Origin: Sandaracinaceae bacterium
GTDB lineage: Bacteria; Myxococcota_A; Polyangia; Polyangiales; Sandaracinaceae
Reading direction: 5' to 3'
DNA: 64,000 bases
NCBI GenBank assembly: GCA_020633195.1
Contig: JACKEC010000028.1
Span: 62,001 to 126,000 of the forward strand
A program made the translations under genes and the position numbers. Below the pieces are notes generated by a model that saw only the letters and a program-made list of their open reading frames with translations, made no database searches and had not been told where the DNA came from. Below, in pieces: positions 1-8,710 of the stretch. Positions within the stretch are counted from its first letter, which is position 1. The number at the start of each line of letters is the position of its first letter.

Positions 1-1494
1 TGGAAGATCGTCATCCTCCTGGGCCTCGTGGTCGGCGCGATCACCGGGCTCGACGCGCTCCTCGTGCCGACCCGCGCCGCCGAGGCGGAGCGGCACTCGC
101 TGCGGCAGCGGTCCCAGGCCGCGGCGGCGATGCTCGCGGACTCCGTCCGGCCGGCGCTCGAGTTCGAGCAGTCCGACGCCGCGCAACAAGGCTTGCGTGC
201 TGCGCTCGCCGATCCACTCGTCCTGTGGGCGTCGGTCTACGACCAGCAGGGGCAGCGGATCACCGCGGTCGGCGACGGGAGCCCGAGCGGGCGGTCCCGC
301 GTCCTGGCGCTGACCCAGGCCGAGTCGGGGCTCGTCGCGGGGCTCGCCGAGGTCACGACGGAGGACGGCAACCCGCTCGGCTGGGTCGGCGTCGGCCTCC
401 GCGCCGACGGCGTGAGCGAGCGCCGCGCGTCCACCCAGCAGACGATCGCCATCCAGGGCGTCCTCGTCGCCATCGTCGGCCTGATGATCGCGTTCTGGAT
501 CGCGACGCAGATCACGAAGAGCGTCTCGGAGATCCGCCTCGCGGCGGAGCGGATCGCGCGCGGCGACGTCGACCGCGAGCTGCAGCTCCGGCCCTCCAAC
601 GACGAGCTCGGCGACATGGCGCGCTCGTTCCATCGGATGAACGAGCGCCTCCGCGAGCTGTCCAGGGCCGCGGCCCGCGTGGCGGACGGTGACCTGACGG
701 GCGAGATCGGCGGCGACGGCGAGCTCTACGCGTCGTTCCGACAGATGCTCCAGTCCCTGCGCGAGCTCACCACGCGGATCGCGTCGAGCTCGGAGTCGGT
801 CTCGAGCGCGGCCGCCGGGATGTTCTCCGCGGTGCGCGAGCAGCAGACCCTCGCGACCCAGCAGACGAGCGCGCTCGAGGAGATCCGGAAGACCCTCGAG
901 TCGCTGAGCGACGCCGCGCGCGGGGTCGCCGAGGACGCCAGCTCGGTGCGCGACATGAGCGGCCGCACGCTCGAGAGCTCTCAGCGGATGGCCGAGCACA
1001 CGCGCCTCGTGAGCGCCCACTCGGAGCGCATCGGGGAGATCCTCCAGCTCATCCAGGACATCGCCGACCGCTCCGATCTGCTCGCGCTCAACGCCGCGCT
1101 CGAGGGCACGAAGGCCGGCGAGGTGGGGCGCGGCTTCTCGCTCGTCGCCGCGGAGATGCGGCGCCTCTCCGAGCACGTCATGGACTCGGTCCGCGACATC
1201 CGGAAGCTCGTCGCGGACATGCGGGCGGCGTCCCACTCGTCGGTCCTCGCGACCGAGGAGAGCACCAAGCTGGCCAAGGACGCCGCGAGCGCGGCGGTGA
1301 AGATCTCGGACGCGGTGCGCCGCCAGCAGGAGGGCACCAACCAGGCGAAGGTGGCCGCCGACGAGGTGGTCCGCGCCGTCAACGAGTCGCTCTCCGGCGC
1401 CGAGGACACGACCGCCTCGGCGGAGTCGCTCCTCGAGCTGTCGCACGACCTCAAGAACACGCTGCGCGCGTTCCGGACCGGCGAGACCGCCTGA
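1..1494 (+). CDS. Methyl-accepting chemotaxis protein (5' end outside window)
   Basis: Chemoreceptor that signals to the CheA encoded just downstream. The reading frame is open to base 1 and already encodes part of a first membrane helix there, so the true start lies upstream; GTG at 28 is inside that helix. Numbering from it, residues 20-135 look like a small extracytoplasmic sensor (CHASE8-like by feel, not certain). A second membrane helix follows at about 143-162, HAMP at 163-215, then a long coiled coil. The signalling tip reads LLALNAALEGTKAGE followed by GRGFSLVAAEM. This is the MCP tip with the usual EAARAGE replaced by EGTKAGE, a form I associate with myxobacterial receptors such as FrzCD. 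The downstream CheA starts 10 nt after the stop, so they form one operon. Confidence 0.93.
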   Translation, partial: WKIVILLGLVVGAITGLDALLVPTRAAEAERHSLRQRSQAAAAMLADSVRPALEFEQSDAAQQGLRAALADPLVLWASVYDQQGQRITAVGDGSPSGRSRVLALTQAESGLVAGLAEVTTEDGNPLGWVGVGLRADGVSERRASTQQTIAIQGVLVAIVGLMIAFWIATQITKSVSEIRLAAERIARGDVDRELQLRPSNDELGDMARSFHRMNERLRELSRAAARVADGDLTGEIGGDGELYASFRQMLQSLRELTTRIASSSESVSSAAAGMFSAVREQQTLATQQTSALEEIRKTLESLSDAARGVAEDASSVRDMSGRTLESSQRMAEHTRLVSAHSERIGEILQLIQDIADRSDLLALNAALEGTKAGEVGRGFSLVAAEMRRLSEHVMDSVRDIRKLVADMRAASHSSVLATEESTKLAKDAASAAVKISDAVRRQQEGTNQAKVAADEVVRAVNESLSGAEDTTASAESLLELSHDLKNTLRAFRTGETA

Positions 1495-1504
1495 GCACCC
1501 GGCG

Positions 1505-3652
1505 ATGGACGATAACGAGCTCGTCCGGATCTACTGGCGCGAGGCCGGCAACCGCGTCGGTCAGCTCACCGACCTGTGGCTCTCCGTCGAGGAGGCCCCG
1601 ACCTCGGAGGCCGCGCAGGAGCTGAAGCGCCTGCTCCACACGATGAAGGGCGAGGCTCACATGCTCGGCCTCACCGAGTGCGCCGAGCTCGTGCGCGCGA
1701 TGGAGGACGCGGCGCTCGCCGCGCGGTCGGGCATGACGGAGGGGCTCGGCGACGTGTTCCTCACCGCGGTCGACGCCATCGCGGTGATGGCGACCAACGA
1801 CGGGGCCGGCTTCGACGGCCTCGAGGAGATCGTCGCGCAGCTCGAGGCCGCCGCGACCGGTGGGGCGCCCGAGGCCTCGTTGCGGCGCGCGTCCACCGCG
1901 CCGCCGCCCGCCGTGGGCGACCTCGACGCGGTGACGGGGACCCAGGAGGTCGGTGCCCTGGACGCGAAGGCCGAGCCCTCGCTCCTCGACCCCACGACGC
2001 TGTCGCCGCTCGTGCACGAGGCCAAGCGGATCCACCTCGAGCAAACCCTCTTGCGCCCCCAGCTCCGCGAGATCCGCCGCATGCTGCGGGCCCTGATGGC
2101 CGAGATCGATCCGTCGCTGAGCCTCGAGAGCCTGCACGAGCGCATCGTCAAGACGCTGAGCTACGGCTCTGAGCTCGAGCGCCGCATCACCGACCTCAAC
2201 GCCGCGTGGTCCAACAGCGAGTTCTCGCTCTCGATGGCGCTCGAGCACATCGACGAGACGGTGCGCGCCGCCGCGATGGTGAGCGTCGGCGCGCTCGAGG
2301 CGCAGGTCCACCGGACCGCGCGCGGCGCGGCGGCGGCCGTCGGCAAGCGCGTCCGCGTCGCGTTCTCCGGCGACGCCTACGTCGACGCGACCGTCGAGCG
2401 CTCCCTCGGCCCGGCGCTGCTGCACCTCGTGCGCAACGCGGTCGACCACGGGCTCGAGGCCCCCGAGCTGCGCGCCGAGCGCGGCAAGCCCCGCGAGGGC
2501 ACCGTCGAGGTCAGCATCCAGCAGAGCGAGTCGAGCGTGCACGTCCGGGTCCGCGACGACGGCGGCGGGGTGAGCCTCGACGAGCTCCGCGCGAAGATCG
2601 AGCGGATCGACCCGGACCGCGTGCCCACCAACGATCAGGAGCTGCTGCAGCGGATCTTCGACCACGGCGTCACCACCCGCGCGACCGCCACCGAGCTCTC
2701 CGGCCGAGGGGTCGGCCTCGACGTGGTCGCCAAGCAGGTGCGATCGCTCGGGGGGACCGTCCGCGTCGAGTCCAAGCCGCGCGTCGGGACGATGTTCGAG
2801 CTCGTGCTCCCCACGCGCCTGCGCGCGGACGTGGTCGTGCCCGTCACCGTCGGGGGCGTGCGACTCGCCTTCGCGGCCCGGGGCGTCGAGGGCGTGCAGA
2901 AGATCCGCGAGGTGGTCGCCGACGCCGACGGATGGCGGCTGCCGCGCGGCGAGGCGGGCAACGCGGAGCTGCTCCCGCTCTTCGACCTCGGGGCGATCTT
3001 CGGCGCCGCCCGCCGCCCCGAGCCGGGGGACGCCGTCATCGTCGTGCGGCACCGCGCCGGCGCCTTCGCGGCGCGCGTGGACGGCTACCACAACCCGCGC
3101 GCCCTCTCCTTCGAGCGGATCGAGGAGCTGCCGATCCACTCCGATCTCGTGATCGGCGTCGCCCCCGCGCCCGACGGCGGCGTGTTCTTCCTCCTCGACG
3201 CGGACGCCACCTACGACATGCTCCGCGGCCTCGGCGTCGCGCCCGCGGTCGGCCGCGCCAAGCGCAGGGGGATCGGTGGCCGCCACGTCCTCGTCGTCGA
3301 AGACGCGCCGGTCGCGCGCGAGCTCCTCCTCGGCCTGCTCCGCTCCTTCGGGCTCGAGGTCAGCGACGCCGCCGACGGACGTCAGGGCCTCACCCGCGCG
3401 CGCGAGTCGCCCCCGGACCTGATCCTCACCGACATCGAGATGCCCTTCCTCGGCGGGCTCGAGATGATCGCGGAGCTCAACGCCGATCCGGCGCTCGCGT
3501 CGATCCCCGTGGTCGTGCTCACCACGCGCCAGGACGAGGAGGTGCGGGCGCAGGCGCGCGCGCTCGGGGTGCACGCCTTCTTGTCGAAGCAGCGCTTCGT
3601 CGAGCGCGAGCTGCGCCAGGTGATCGACCGCTGCCTCGGCGGAGACGACTGA
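1505..3652 (+). CDS. cheA: Hybrid chemotaxis histidine kinase CheA with C-terminal receiver
   Basis: Autophosphorylating kinase that passes phosphate from an HPt histidine to receiver domains. Domain order over 715 residues: HPt (1-120) with His45 in HTMKGEAHMLG; dimerisation helices about 165-285; CheA-type ATPase about 285-440 with N box LVRNAVDHGLE, G1 DDGGGV and G2 GRGVGLDVV; CheW-like coupling domain about 440-580; receiver about 598-715 with VVEDAP and phospho-acceptor Asp in LTDIEMP. There is no obvious separate P2 domain and no separate cheY or cheW in the visible cluster, so the fused receiver may be a phosphate sink or output. It sits between the receptor and cheB with 10-nt and 3-nt gaps. 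Confidence 0.95.
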   Translation: MDDNELVRIYWREAGNRVGQLTDLWLSVEEAPTSEAAQELKRLLHTMKGEAHMLGLTECAELVRAMEDAALAARSGMTEGLGDVFLTAVDAIAVMATNDGAGFDGLEEIVAQLEAAATGGAPEASLRRASTAPPPAVGDLDAVTGTQEVGALDAKAEPSLLDPTTLSPLVHEAKRIHLEQTLLRPQLREIRRMLRALMAEIDPSLSLESLHERIVKTLSYGSELERRITDLNAAWSNSEFSLSMALEHIDETVRAAAMVSVGALEAQVHRTARGAAAAVGKRVRVAFSGDAYVDATVERSLGPALLHLVRNAVDHGLEAPELRAERGKPREGTVEVSIQQSESSVHVRVRDDGGGVSLDELRAKIERIDPDRVPTNDQELLQRIFDHGVTTRATATELSGRGVGLDVVAKQVRSLGGTVRVESKPRVGTMFELVLPTRLRADVVVPVTVGGVRLAFAARGVEGVQKIREVVADADGWRLPRGEAGNAELLPLFDLGAIFGAARRPEPGDAVIVVRHRAGAFAARVDGYHNPRALSFERIEELPIHSDLVIGVAPAPDGGVFFLLDADATYDMLRGLGVAPAVGRAKRRGIGGRHVLVVEDAPVARELLLGLLRSFGLEVSDAADGRQGLTRARESPPDLILTDIEMPFLGGLEMIAELNADPALASIPVVVLTTRQDEEVRAQARALGVHAFLSKQRFVERELRQVIDRCLGGDD

Positions 3653-3655
3653 CCC

Positions 3656-4603
3656 GTGACCGTCCGGATCATCGTCATCGACGACTCCGCGATCGCCATC
3701 GCGCGGATCGAGGAGATCCTCGAGGAGGCTGCCGACCTCCGGGTCGTGCGCAAGCTGATGAGCCTCGAGCACGTCGACCTCGACCGCGAGCTCGGCTCGG
3801 CCGACGTCGTGATCGTCGACATGTTGATGCCGGGCCGGTCGGGGCTCGGCGCGCTCGACGACCTCGTCGCGCGCAAGGCGACGGTCGTCGTCAGCGACGC
3901 GGCCGCCGACTCCAGCATCGCGAGCGAGGCCGCCGCGCGCGGCGTGGCCGGGTTCGTGACGAAGCGCGAGCTCGCCGACGCGGCTGGCCGAGAGCGGCTC
4001 CGGCGGCTGGTCCGGCGCGCGGCCGCGGGGCGGCGCGCGACCGGCGCGGCCTCGCCGGTGGTGGCGCTCGTCGGCTCCACGGGGGCCCACCGCGCGCTCG
4101 AGCTGATCGTGCCGTCGATGAAGGAGTCGACCGCGCGCGGGGTCGTCGTGCAGCACATGCCCGAAGGCGGCGAGGAGAGCTTCGTGGCCTGGCTGACCCG
4201 CCTGGGCGTGCCCGCGCGCCTCGCGTCGCCAGGGCTGCTGCTCCAGGCCGGCCAGCTCGTCGTCGGGGGCGGCGGCCGCCACCTCGAGGTGGAGCGCTCG
4301 GGGCGGGTCCGGCTCCGCGCGCCGGCGGAAGGCGACTTGCACGTCCCGAGCGGCGACGCGCTCCTGCGCTCGCTCGTCCCGCTGGCTCCCCACGTGACCG
4401 CGGTGATCCTCAGCGGCCTCGGGCGCGACGGCTCGGACGCGCTCGGCGAGCTCGAGGCGGCGGGCGCGCGCGTCCTCGTGCAGGCGCCGGAGGACTGCGT
4501 GGCCCGGTCGATGCCCGAGGCGGCGCTCGCTCGGACGACGCGCGCCCGCGCGATGACCGCCACGCAGCTGGCCCGAGAGCTGTCCCGTGCCGATGTCCGA
4601 TGA
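3656..4603 (+). CDS. cheB: Chemotaxis response regulator protein-glutamate methylesterase CheB
   Basis: Removes methyl groups from receptor glutamates when its receiver is phosphorylated, opposing CheR. The 315-residue protein starts at GTG 3656, three bases after the cheA stop. The receiver (1-115) has acidic DD in VIDDSA, acceptor Asp in VDMLMP and Lys in VTKRE. The esterase domain carries the catalytic set: Ser in VGSTGAH, His in VQHMPEGG and Asp in SGLGRDGSDA. GLGRDG replaces the common GMGxDG. It overlaps cheR by 17 nt, which implies translational coupling of the two adaptation enzymes. Confidence 0.94.
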   Translation: MTVRIIVIDDSAIAIARIEEILEEAADLRVVRKLMSLEHVDLDRELGSADVVIVDMLMPGRSGLGALDDLVARKATVVVSDAAADSSIASEAAARGVAGFVTKRELADAAGRERLRRLVRRAAAGRRATGAASPVVALVGSTGAHRALELIVPSMKESTARGVVVQHMPEGGEESFVAWLTRLGVPARLASPGLLLQAGQLVVGGGGRHLEVERSGRVRLRAPAEGDLHVPSGDALLRSLVPLAPHVTAVILSGLGRDGSDALGELEAAGARVLVQAPEDCVARSMPEAALARTTRARAMTATQLARELSRADVR

Positions 4604-5693
4604 GGCCGAGCTCCACCCGCTGCTCGAGCGCGTCCTGCGGGCGCGGATCGGGTTCGCGCCGCAGCCGTGGCCCAAGGCCTTGCGGCGGACCCTCGCGCGG
4701 CTCGCGGCGGAGCGCGACGTCACCCCGCACGCGCTGCTCCGGCGGTGCGACGCCGCACAAGAGCCCGAGGCGGTGCAGGCGCTGATCGGCGCGGCCACGA
4801 TCCCGCACACGCACTTCTTCCGGCACCCGGCGCAGCTCGAGCGCCTCGGCCGCGAGCTCTCCGCGCTGCAGCGCCCAGCGCGGATCTGGTCGGCGGGCTG
4901 CGCCACCGGCGAGGAGCCCTACAGCCTCGCGCTGCTCGCGCAGACCCGCGGCGTCCCGGTGCAGATCCTCGCGACCGACGTGAACGAGGAGGTGCTCGAC
5001 GTCGCGCGGGCCGCCGTCTACCCCGCGAAGGCGGTACGGCGCGCGGGGATCGACGCGCCCGGCGCCGGCGAGTGGCGCGTGCCGGAGGCGGTCCGAGCCA
5101 GCGTGCGGTTCGAGAACGCGTCGATCGCGGGGTCCCGGCCCGAGCTCGGCGAGGGCCCGTTCGACTTCGTGTTCTGCCGCAACGTCCTGATCTACTTCGA
5201 CGCCGTGGAGGGCTCGCGGATGGTCGAGCGCCTCCTGCGGCAGGTGCGCCCGGGCGGCGGCCTCGTCCTCGCCCCCGTGGAGGTGCTCCGGCCGCTGCCC
5301 TCCGGGGTGCACCGCGGCGAGCCGCTCGGCTGGATCCAGCACGAGCCGGCCGTCCCCGCGCCCGCGCCGCCGCCGCCCCCCGCCGCGCCGCCGCCGAGCT
5401 TCGCCCCCGAGGCCGACCCCGACGCGCTGACCGTCGCCGCCCGCGCGTTCGGGCAGGGCGCGCTCGACGAAGCCGAGCGCGAGCTGCGCGGGCTGATCGA
5501 CCGCCACCCGAGCCACGCGGTCGCGTGGTTCCTGCTCGGCGAGGTCCTGATGAAGCGCGGCGAGCGGACGCAGGCGGCGGTCGCGTTCACGCGCTCCTCG
5601 GAGCACGCGTCCTCAGACGAGGAGGGGCGAACCTTGTCGCGAGCGGCATCGCGCCGGAGGCTCTCGATCGACGATGACTCCGAGCCCTCGTGA
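4587..5693 (+). CDS. cheR: Chemotaxis methyltransferase CheR with C-terminal TPR segment
   Basis: Methylates receptor glutamates with S-adenosylmethionine. It starts at GTG 4587 inside the end of cheB; ATG 4593 is an alternative two codons later. The 368 residues contain the CheR N-terminal helical domain with IPHTHFFRHP, the SAM-binding loop GCATGEEPYSLALL, and FDFVFCRNVLIYFD at the active-site face. A Pro-Ala-rich linker (about 250-275) leads to a short TPR-like tail (about 280-345). TPR tails on CheR are known from other myxobacterial and proteobacterial systems and usually mediate protein contacts. It is the last che gene; the next gene begins 16 nt later but encodes a lipoprotein. Confidence 0.94.
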   Translation: MPMSDEAELHPLLERVLRARIGFAPQPWPKALRRTLARLAAERDVTPHALLRRCDAAQEPEAVQALIGAATIPHTHFFRHPAQLERLGRELSALQRPARIWSAGCATGEEPYSLALLAQTRGVPVQILATDVNEEVLDVARAAVYPAKAVRRAGIDAPGAGEWRVPEAVRASVRFENASIAGSRPELGEGPFDFVFCRNVLIYFDAVEGSRMVERLLRQVRPGGGLVLAPVEVLRPLPSGVHRGEPLGWIQHEPAVPAPAPPPPPAAPPPSFAPEADPDALTVAARAFGQGALDEAERELRGLIDRHPSHAVAWFLLGEVLMKRGERTQAAVAFTRSSEHASSDEEGRTLSRAASRRRLSIDDDSEPS

Positions 5694-5709
5694 GGTATTC
5701 TCCCGCCCC

Positions 5710-6165
5710 ATGCTGAACCGATTCGTCTACGCGTGCGCGCTCGGCGCTCTCCTCTTCGCGTGCGGCTCCCGGGAGGAGGCGCCTCCCCCGCGGGTCGCCC
5801 CGCCGCCGCAGGTGGTCGATCACTACTCCGGGCACTGGCGCGGCCTCGCTCGGGTGCAGTCGACGCTCCCCGGCGCGCCGCAGCAGATGGACGTCTCGAT
5901 GACCATCACGGCCAACAACCCGGGCCAGTGCGGCAGCTTCGAGTACGGCTCGATCGGCTGCTCGGGCGTGTGGAACTGCTTGAGCTCGTTCGACTCGCCG
6001 CAGATGGATCTGCAGGAGACCGTGCGCTTCGGCGGAGAGCGCTGCCCCCAGGGCGCGCAGGTGCTCCTCCGCGCGACCGACAACCCGCGCCAGATCTTCT
6101 TCAGCTACCGCAACGCCGCGATCGCCGCCGAGGGCACCCTCGAGCGCGGCGACATGGGCCGCTAG
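5710..6165 (+). CDS. Lipoprotein of unknown function
   Basis: A 151-residue protein starting at ATG 5710 with a short lipoprotein signal peptide (LNRFVYACALGALLFACGS); lipidation is predicted at the Cys of LFAC. A Pro-rich stretch follows. The rest looks like a small beta-rich domain beginning with HYSGHWRGLARV and containing three further cysteines that could pair. It is probably an outer- or inner-membrane-anchored periplasmic protein. It lies 16 nt after cheR and may be co-transcribed, but nothing links it to chemotaxis. It converges with the next gene, sharing the four bases CTAG as both stops. Confidence 0.75.
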   Translation: MLNRFVYACALGALLFACGSREEAPPPRVAPPPQVVDHYSGHWRGLARVQSTLPGAPQQMDVSMTITANNPGQCGSFEYGSIGCSGVWNCLSSFDSPQMDLQETVRFGGERCPQGAQVLLRATDNPRQIFFSYRNAAIAAEGTLERGDMGR

Positions 6166-6737
6166 CGGATCACCTCGGCGAGGCGGAGGACGGTCGCGTC
6201 GAGGCGAGCGCCCTCGGCCTCGACGGCGGGCAGGTTGATCACGAGCTGGACCTCGGAGCCGTTGGCGACGAGGCCCACCGAGAGCCCCTGCGAGAGCCCG
6301 CTGCGCTCCCCCGTCAGCGACAGCAGGTGAGCGGCGCGCGCGGCGCTGCTCACCGCGCGGGTGGACGCGCCGAGGCCTTGGCAGACGTAGATCGCGGCCG
6401 CGCTCTCGCGCGTGGCCGCGGCCCTCAGCGCGTCGGCGTCGGTGAACGCGACCGCCACCGCGTGGGCGTGCATGTTGGCCACCGTGGTGCGCCGCCCCAT
6501 CGCGTTGAGCGCGGCCGTGATGCGCTCGCTCTCGGCGCGGCTCTCGGCGTCCGAGGAGCGGAACGCGACGAGGATCGTCACCTCACCCGACGCCCGCTCG
6601 GGGAGGTTCCTGTCGTAGCTGAGGATGCGGAGGATCAGCGCGGCCTGACGAGCCGAGGCGTCTTGCGCGAGCGCGGATCCCGCCCCGCTCGTGATCGAGA
6701 CGAGGAGAGCCAGCACCATGCTCGTTCGACGCATCAT
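6162..6737 (-). CDS. Periplasmic YfiR/DUF4154-like protein
   Basis: A 191-residue secreted protein with a signal peptide ending near SALAQDASA. The mature part has the pattern of YfiR/DUF4154 proteins: an early segment AALILRILSYDRNLPERA, an alternating alpha/beta body, and an ending of the LVINLPAVEAEGARL...LRLAEVI type, comparable to the family's 'vNl..a...g...s..ll..a' tail. In Pseudomonas YfiR is a periplasmic repressor of a diguanylate cyclase; here no YfiN-like cyclase is adjacent, so only the fold is claimed. Its stop shares CTAG with the upstream convergent gene. Confidence 0.6.
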   Translation of the reverse strand: MMRRTSMVLALLVSITSGAGSALAQDASARQAALILRILSYDRNLPERASGEVTILVAFRSSDAESRAESERITAALNAMGRRTTVANMHAHAVAVAFTDADALRAAATRESAAAIYVCQGLGASTRAVSSAARAAHLLSLTGERSGLSQGLSVGLVANGSEVQLVINLPAVEAEGARLDATVLRLAEVIR

Positions 6738-6808
6738 CGGGCAGGAGGCAGACGGACCGGCTCGATTCTCGATTCACCCACCCCGACGCAGAGGGTACAC
6801 GAACCCGT

Positions 6809-7069
6809 TCAGAGAGGCGTCGCGATGACCGCGCCGGGCGCGGGGTGCGCGCCGTCGAGCCCCTTGACGATGAGCGTCAGCGGCGGGTTCGTCGCCGACA
6901 TCGCGCTGCCCCACGCCAGGTCGTGGATCGTGAACGTCGCGCGGGCCCCGTCGGGCAGCTCCACGGCGAGCTCGTCGCCCGGCCCGATGTCGCCGACGTA
7001 GGTCTCCTCGAGGACGAGGAGGTCGACCTCTTCGAGGGCGTAGTGCTGACGCAGCGTCGCTTGGAACAT
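6809..7069 (-). CDS. Small conserved-looking protein of unknown function
   Basis: An 86-residue protein starting at ATG 7069 (MFQATLRQHYALEEVD). It has no signal peptide or membrane helix. The centre (ETYVGDIGPGDELAVELPDG) alternates hydrophobic and charged residues like a small beta-barrel, loosely resembling EF-Tu domain 2-type folds. That resemblance is only by eye. The open frame continues upstream across the divergent DAG-repeat gene, but that extension is a composition artefact, so the internal ATG is preferred. It is divergent from the gene at 7184, with 114 bases between starts. Confidence 0.6.
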   Translation of the reverse strand: MFQATLRQHYALEEVDLLVLEETYVGDIGPGDELAVELPDGARATFTIHDLAWGSAMSATNPPLTLIVKGLDGAHPAPGAVIATPL

Positions 7070-7183
7070 GCGACGGACGCTATCGGACGCAGCGGGATCG
7101 CGACAACACGATCGAGCGCGCTCGCGGATCCCGACACCCTCGACGCTTTGGCGTCGGACGACCAACGGTCGTACCGTGTGCGG

Positions 7184-7759
7184 ATGCGACTTTGGATGAG
7201 CCTCTTGGCGTTCACCCTGATGGCCTGCGGCGGAGGCGAGACCGCCGACGCGGGCGCCGCGATCGACGCCGGCTCGACCACGGACGCCGGCTCGGCCACC
7301 GACGCGGGCTTGGACGCCGGCGCGGCCTCGGACGCGGGCGCGGGAACCGACGCGGGCTCGGACGCGGGCGCGGGGACCGACGCGGGCACCGCCTCGGACG
7401 CCGGCTCCGCCTCGGACGCCGGCTCGGACGCCGGCTCCGCCTCGGACGCCGGCTCGGACGCCGGCGCGGCCTCGGACGCCGGCACCGACGCGGGCGCATC
7501 GGACGCGGCCGCGCCCCTGCCCACCGGCACGCCCGGCTGCACGATGAACGCGCAGTGCGCGGACGGCGTCTGCTGGGACTTCCACGACTACGACCCCTTC
7601 TGCGGCGGCACCGTGTGCTCGACCACGTGCTCCGGCGACACGGAGTGCGTCAACGCCGCGACCGCCGCCGGGGCGGGCTCGCCCTCGGGCGCGCGATGCG
7701 GCTCGGACGGCCGCTGCGACTTCGTCTCCACGGGCCTCGCTCCGTTCTTCTGCTCCTGA
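7184..7759 (+). CDS. Lipoprotein with Asp-Ala-Gly repeat stalk and Cys-rich C-terminal domain
   Basis: A 191-residue protein starting at ATG 7184 with signal peptide MRLWMSLLAFTLMAC; lipid attachment is expected at Cys15. Residues 21-107 are low-complexity xDAGx units (DAGSDAG, DAGAASDAG and variants), an acidic flexible stalk typical of surface lipoproteins in myxobacteria. The last 80 residues hold nine cysteines (CTMNAQCADGVCWDF..., CSTTCSGDTEC...), probably a small disulfide-stabilised module. No enzymatic motif is visible. The repeats make this gene prone to length change. Confidence 0.8.
   Translation: MRLWMSLLAFTLMACGGGETADAGAAIDAGSTTDAGSATDAGLDAGAASDAGAGTDAGSDAGAGTDAGTASDAGSASDAGSDAGSASDAGSDAGAASDAGTDAGASDAAAPLPTGTPGCTMNAQCADGVCWDFHDYDPFCGGTVCSTTCSGDTECVNAATAAGAGSPSGARCGSDGRCDFVSTGLAPFFCS
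7246..7505. repeat. In-frame GAC-GCC/GCG-GGC (Asp-Ala-Gly) repeat tract
   Basis: Imperfect repeats of gacgcgggc/gacgccggc with serine or alanine-threonine insertions code for the stalk of the lipoprotein. All units are multiples of three bases, so unit gain or loss keeps the frame. The antisense strand gives long Arg/Pro-rich open frames that are not believable genes. Confidence 0.85.
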
Positions 7760-7796
7760 CCGGTCACGTTTCGGCGCCCCGCAGCCACCCGAGGGC

Positions 7797-8690
7797 ATGC
7801 GCGCCCTCTTGTGCTTCGCGCTCCTGATCCCCGCGACCTCCGTCGCGGCGCAGGAGCAGACCTTCGGCGAGTCGCACTTCGTGGGCGACGTCCCCGTCGA
7901 CGTGGTCGCCCAGTGGAGCGGCCGGGGCGGGCGCCCTCACGGCCACGTCGAGGTCCGCGCGGGCGGCGCGGGCACGACGATCCACGACGGGACCCCCGCG
8001 TACGCGTGGGCCGCGGGCGGATCGCGCGGGGTCCTCGTGGCGCTCGTGGGCGCGAGCTCCACCGTCGAGGTGGCCTACGTGCCCCTCGTCGACGGTCACC
8101 CCGGAGGCGCCGTGCGCAGCTCCATCCACCGCCTCGCGTCGTCGGACCGATCGCCGATCGGCGCGGCGGTCGCCGAGCGCCCCGACGGCTTCGCGGTGTT
8201 CTGGCAGGAGGCGTCCAACAGCAACCCGAGCGCGATCTACGAGACGTACACCGCGCGCTTCGACGCGGACGGGCACGCGGTCGGTGAGAGCCAGCGCGTG
8301 CAGGCGCCGTGGCCGATCGCCGACGTGGCCTGGGTCCCGAGCCGCAACCAGTACTACTTCCTCGTCTACTACGGCGGCGCCGATCCACGCGGGACGCGGC
8401 TGTGCGGGGTGCACGTCGATCCGGCGAGCCTCCAGAACCTCGAGCACCCCTGGTGGGCGTCGCGGCCGGGCGCGATCGACGAGGCGCGGCTCGTGGTGCG
8501 CGGGGACGCCGTCTCCGCCGTCTACCGCGACGACCGGCGGCTGTTCGAGATCGACGTGACGGGCGGCAGCTGGGGCACCGACCCGGCGATGGCGCCGCGC
8601 GACCACGGACCCATCGCGAGCGACGAGGCGTACGGGCTCCGCGTCGAGGGTGGCTCCGTCGCGATCCGGAGATCCCCGCTCGCCCACTGA
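7797..8690 (+). CDS. Secreted protein of unknown function
   Basis: A 297-residue protein with a clear signal peptide (MRALLCFALLIPATSVAAQEQ, cleavage near AAQ). The mature part is rich in repeated beta-strand-like units with Trp/Tyr (VAQWSGRGG, YAWAAGGSRG, IADVAWVPSRNQYYFLVYYGG, VSAVYRDDRRLFEIDV). The spacing suggests a beta-propeller-like fold, but I cannot assign a family. It follows the DAG-repeat lipoprotein by 37 nt and precedes a haem-motif lipoprotein by 20 nt, all on the same strand, so the three may form an envelope-protein operon. Confidence 0.7.
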   Translation: MRALLCFALLIPATSVAAQEQTFGESHFVGDVPVDVVAQWSGRGGRPHGHVEVRAGGAGTTIHDGTPAYAWAAGGSRGVLVALVGASSTVEVAYVPLVDGHPGGAVRSSIHRLASSDRSPIGAAVAERPDGFAVFWQEASNSNPSAIYETYTARFDADGHAVGESQRVQAPWPIADVAWVPSRNQYYFLVYYGGADPRGTRLCGVHVDPASLQNLEHPWWASRPGAIDEARLVVRGDAVSAVYRDDRRLFEIDVTGGSWGTDPAMAPRDHGPIASDEAYGLRVEGGSVAIRRSPLAH

Positions 8691-8710
8691 TCGATGCGAT
8701 CCTCGCGAGC

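Noticed and set aside
1451..4906. Very long minus-strand open frame antisense to cheA-cheB
   Set aside because: The translation is an Arg/His/Gly/Leu mixture with no domain, and the opposite strand encodes three intact che proteins. Long antisense frames are expected at this GC content.
7212..7499. Arg/Pro-rich minus-strand frame opposite the DAG repeats
   Set aside because: Pure repeat shadow of the Asp-Ala-Gly codons.
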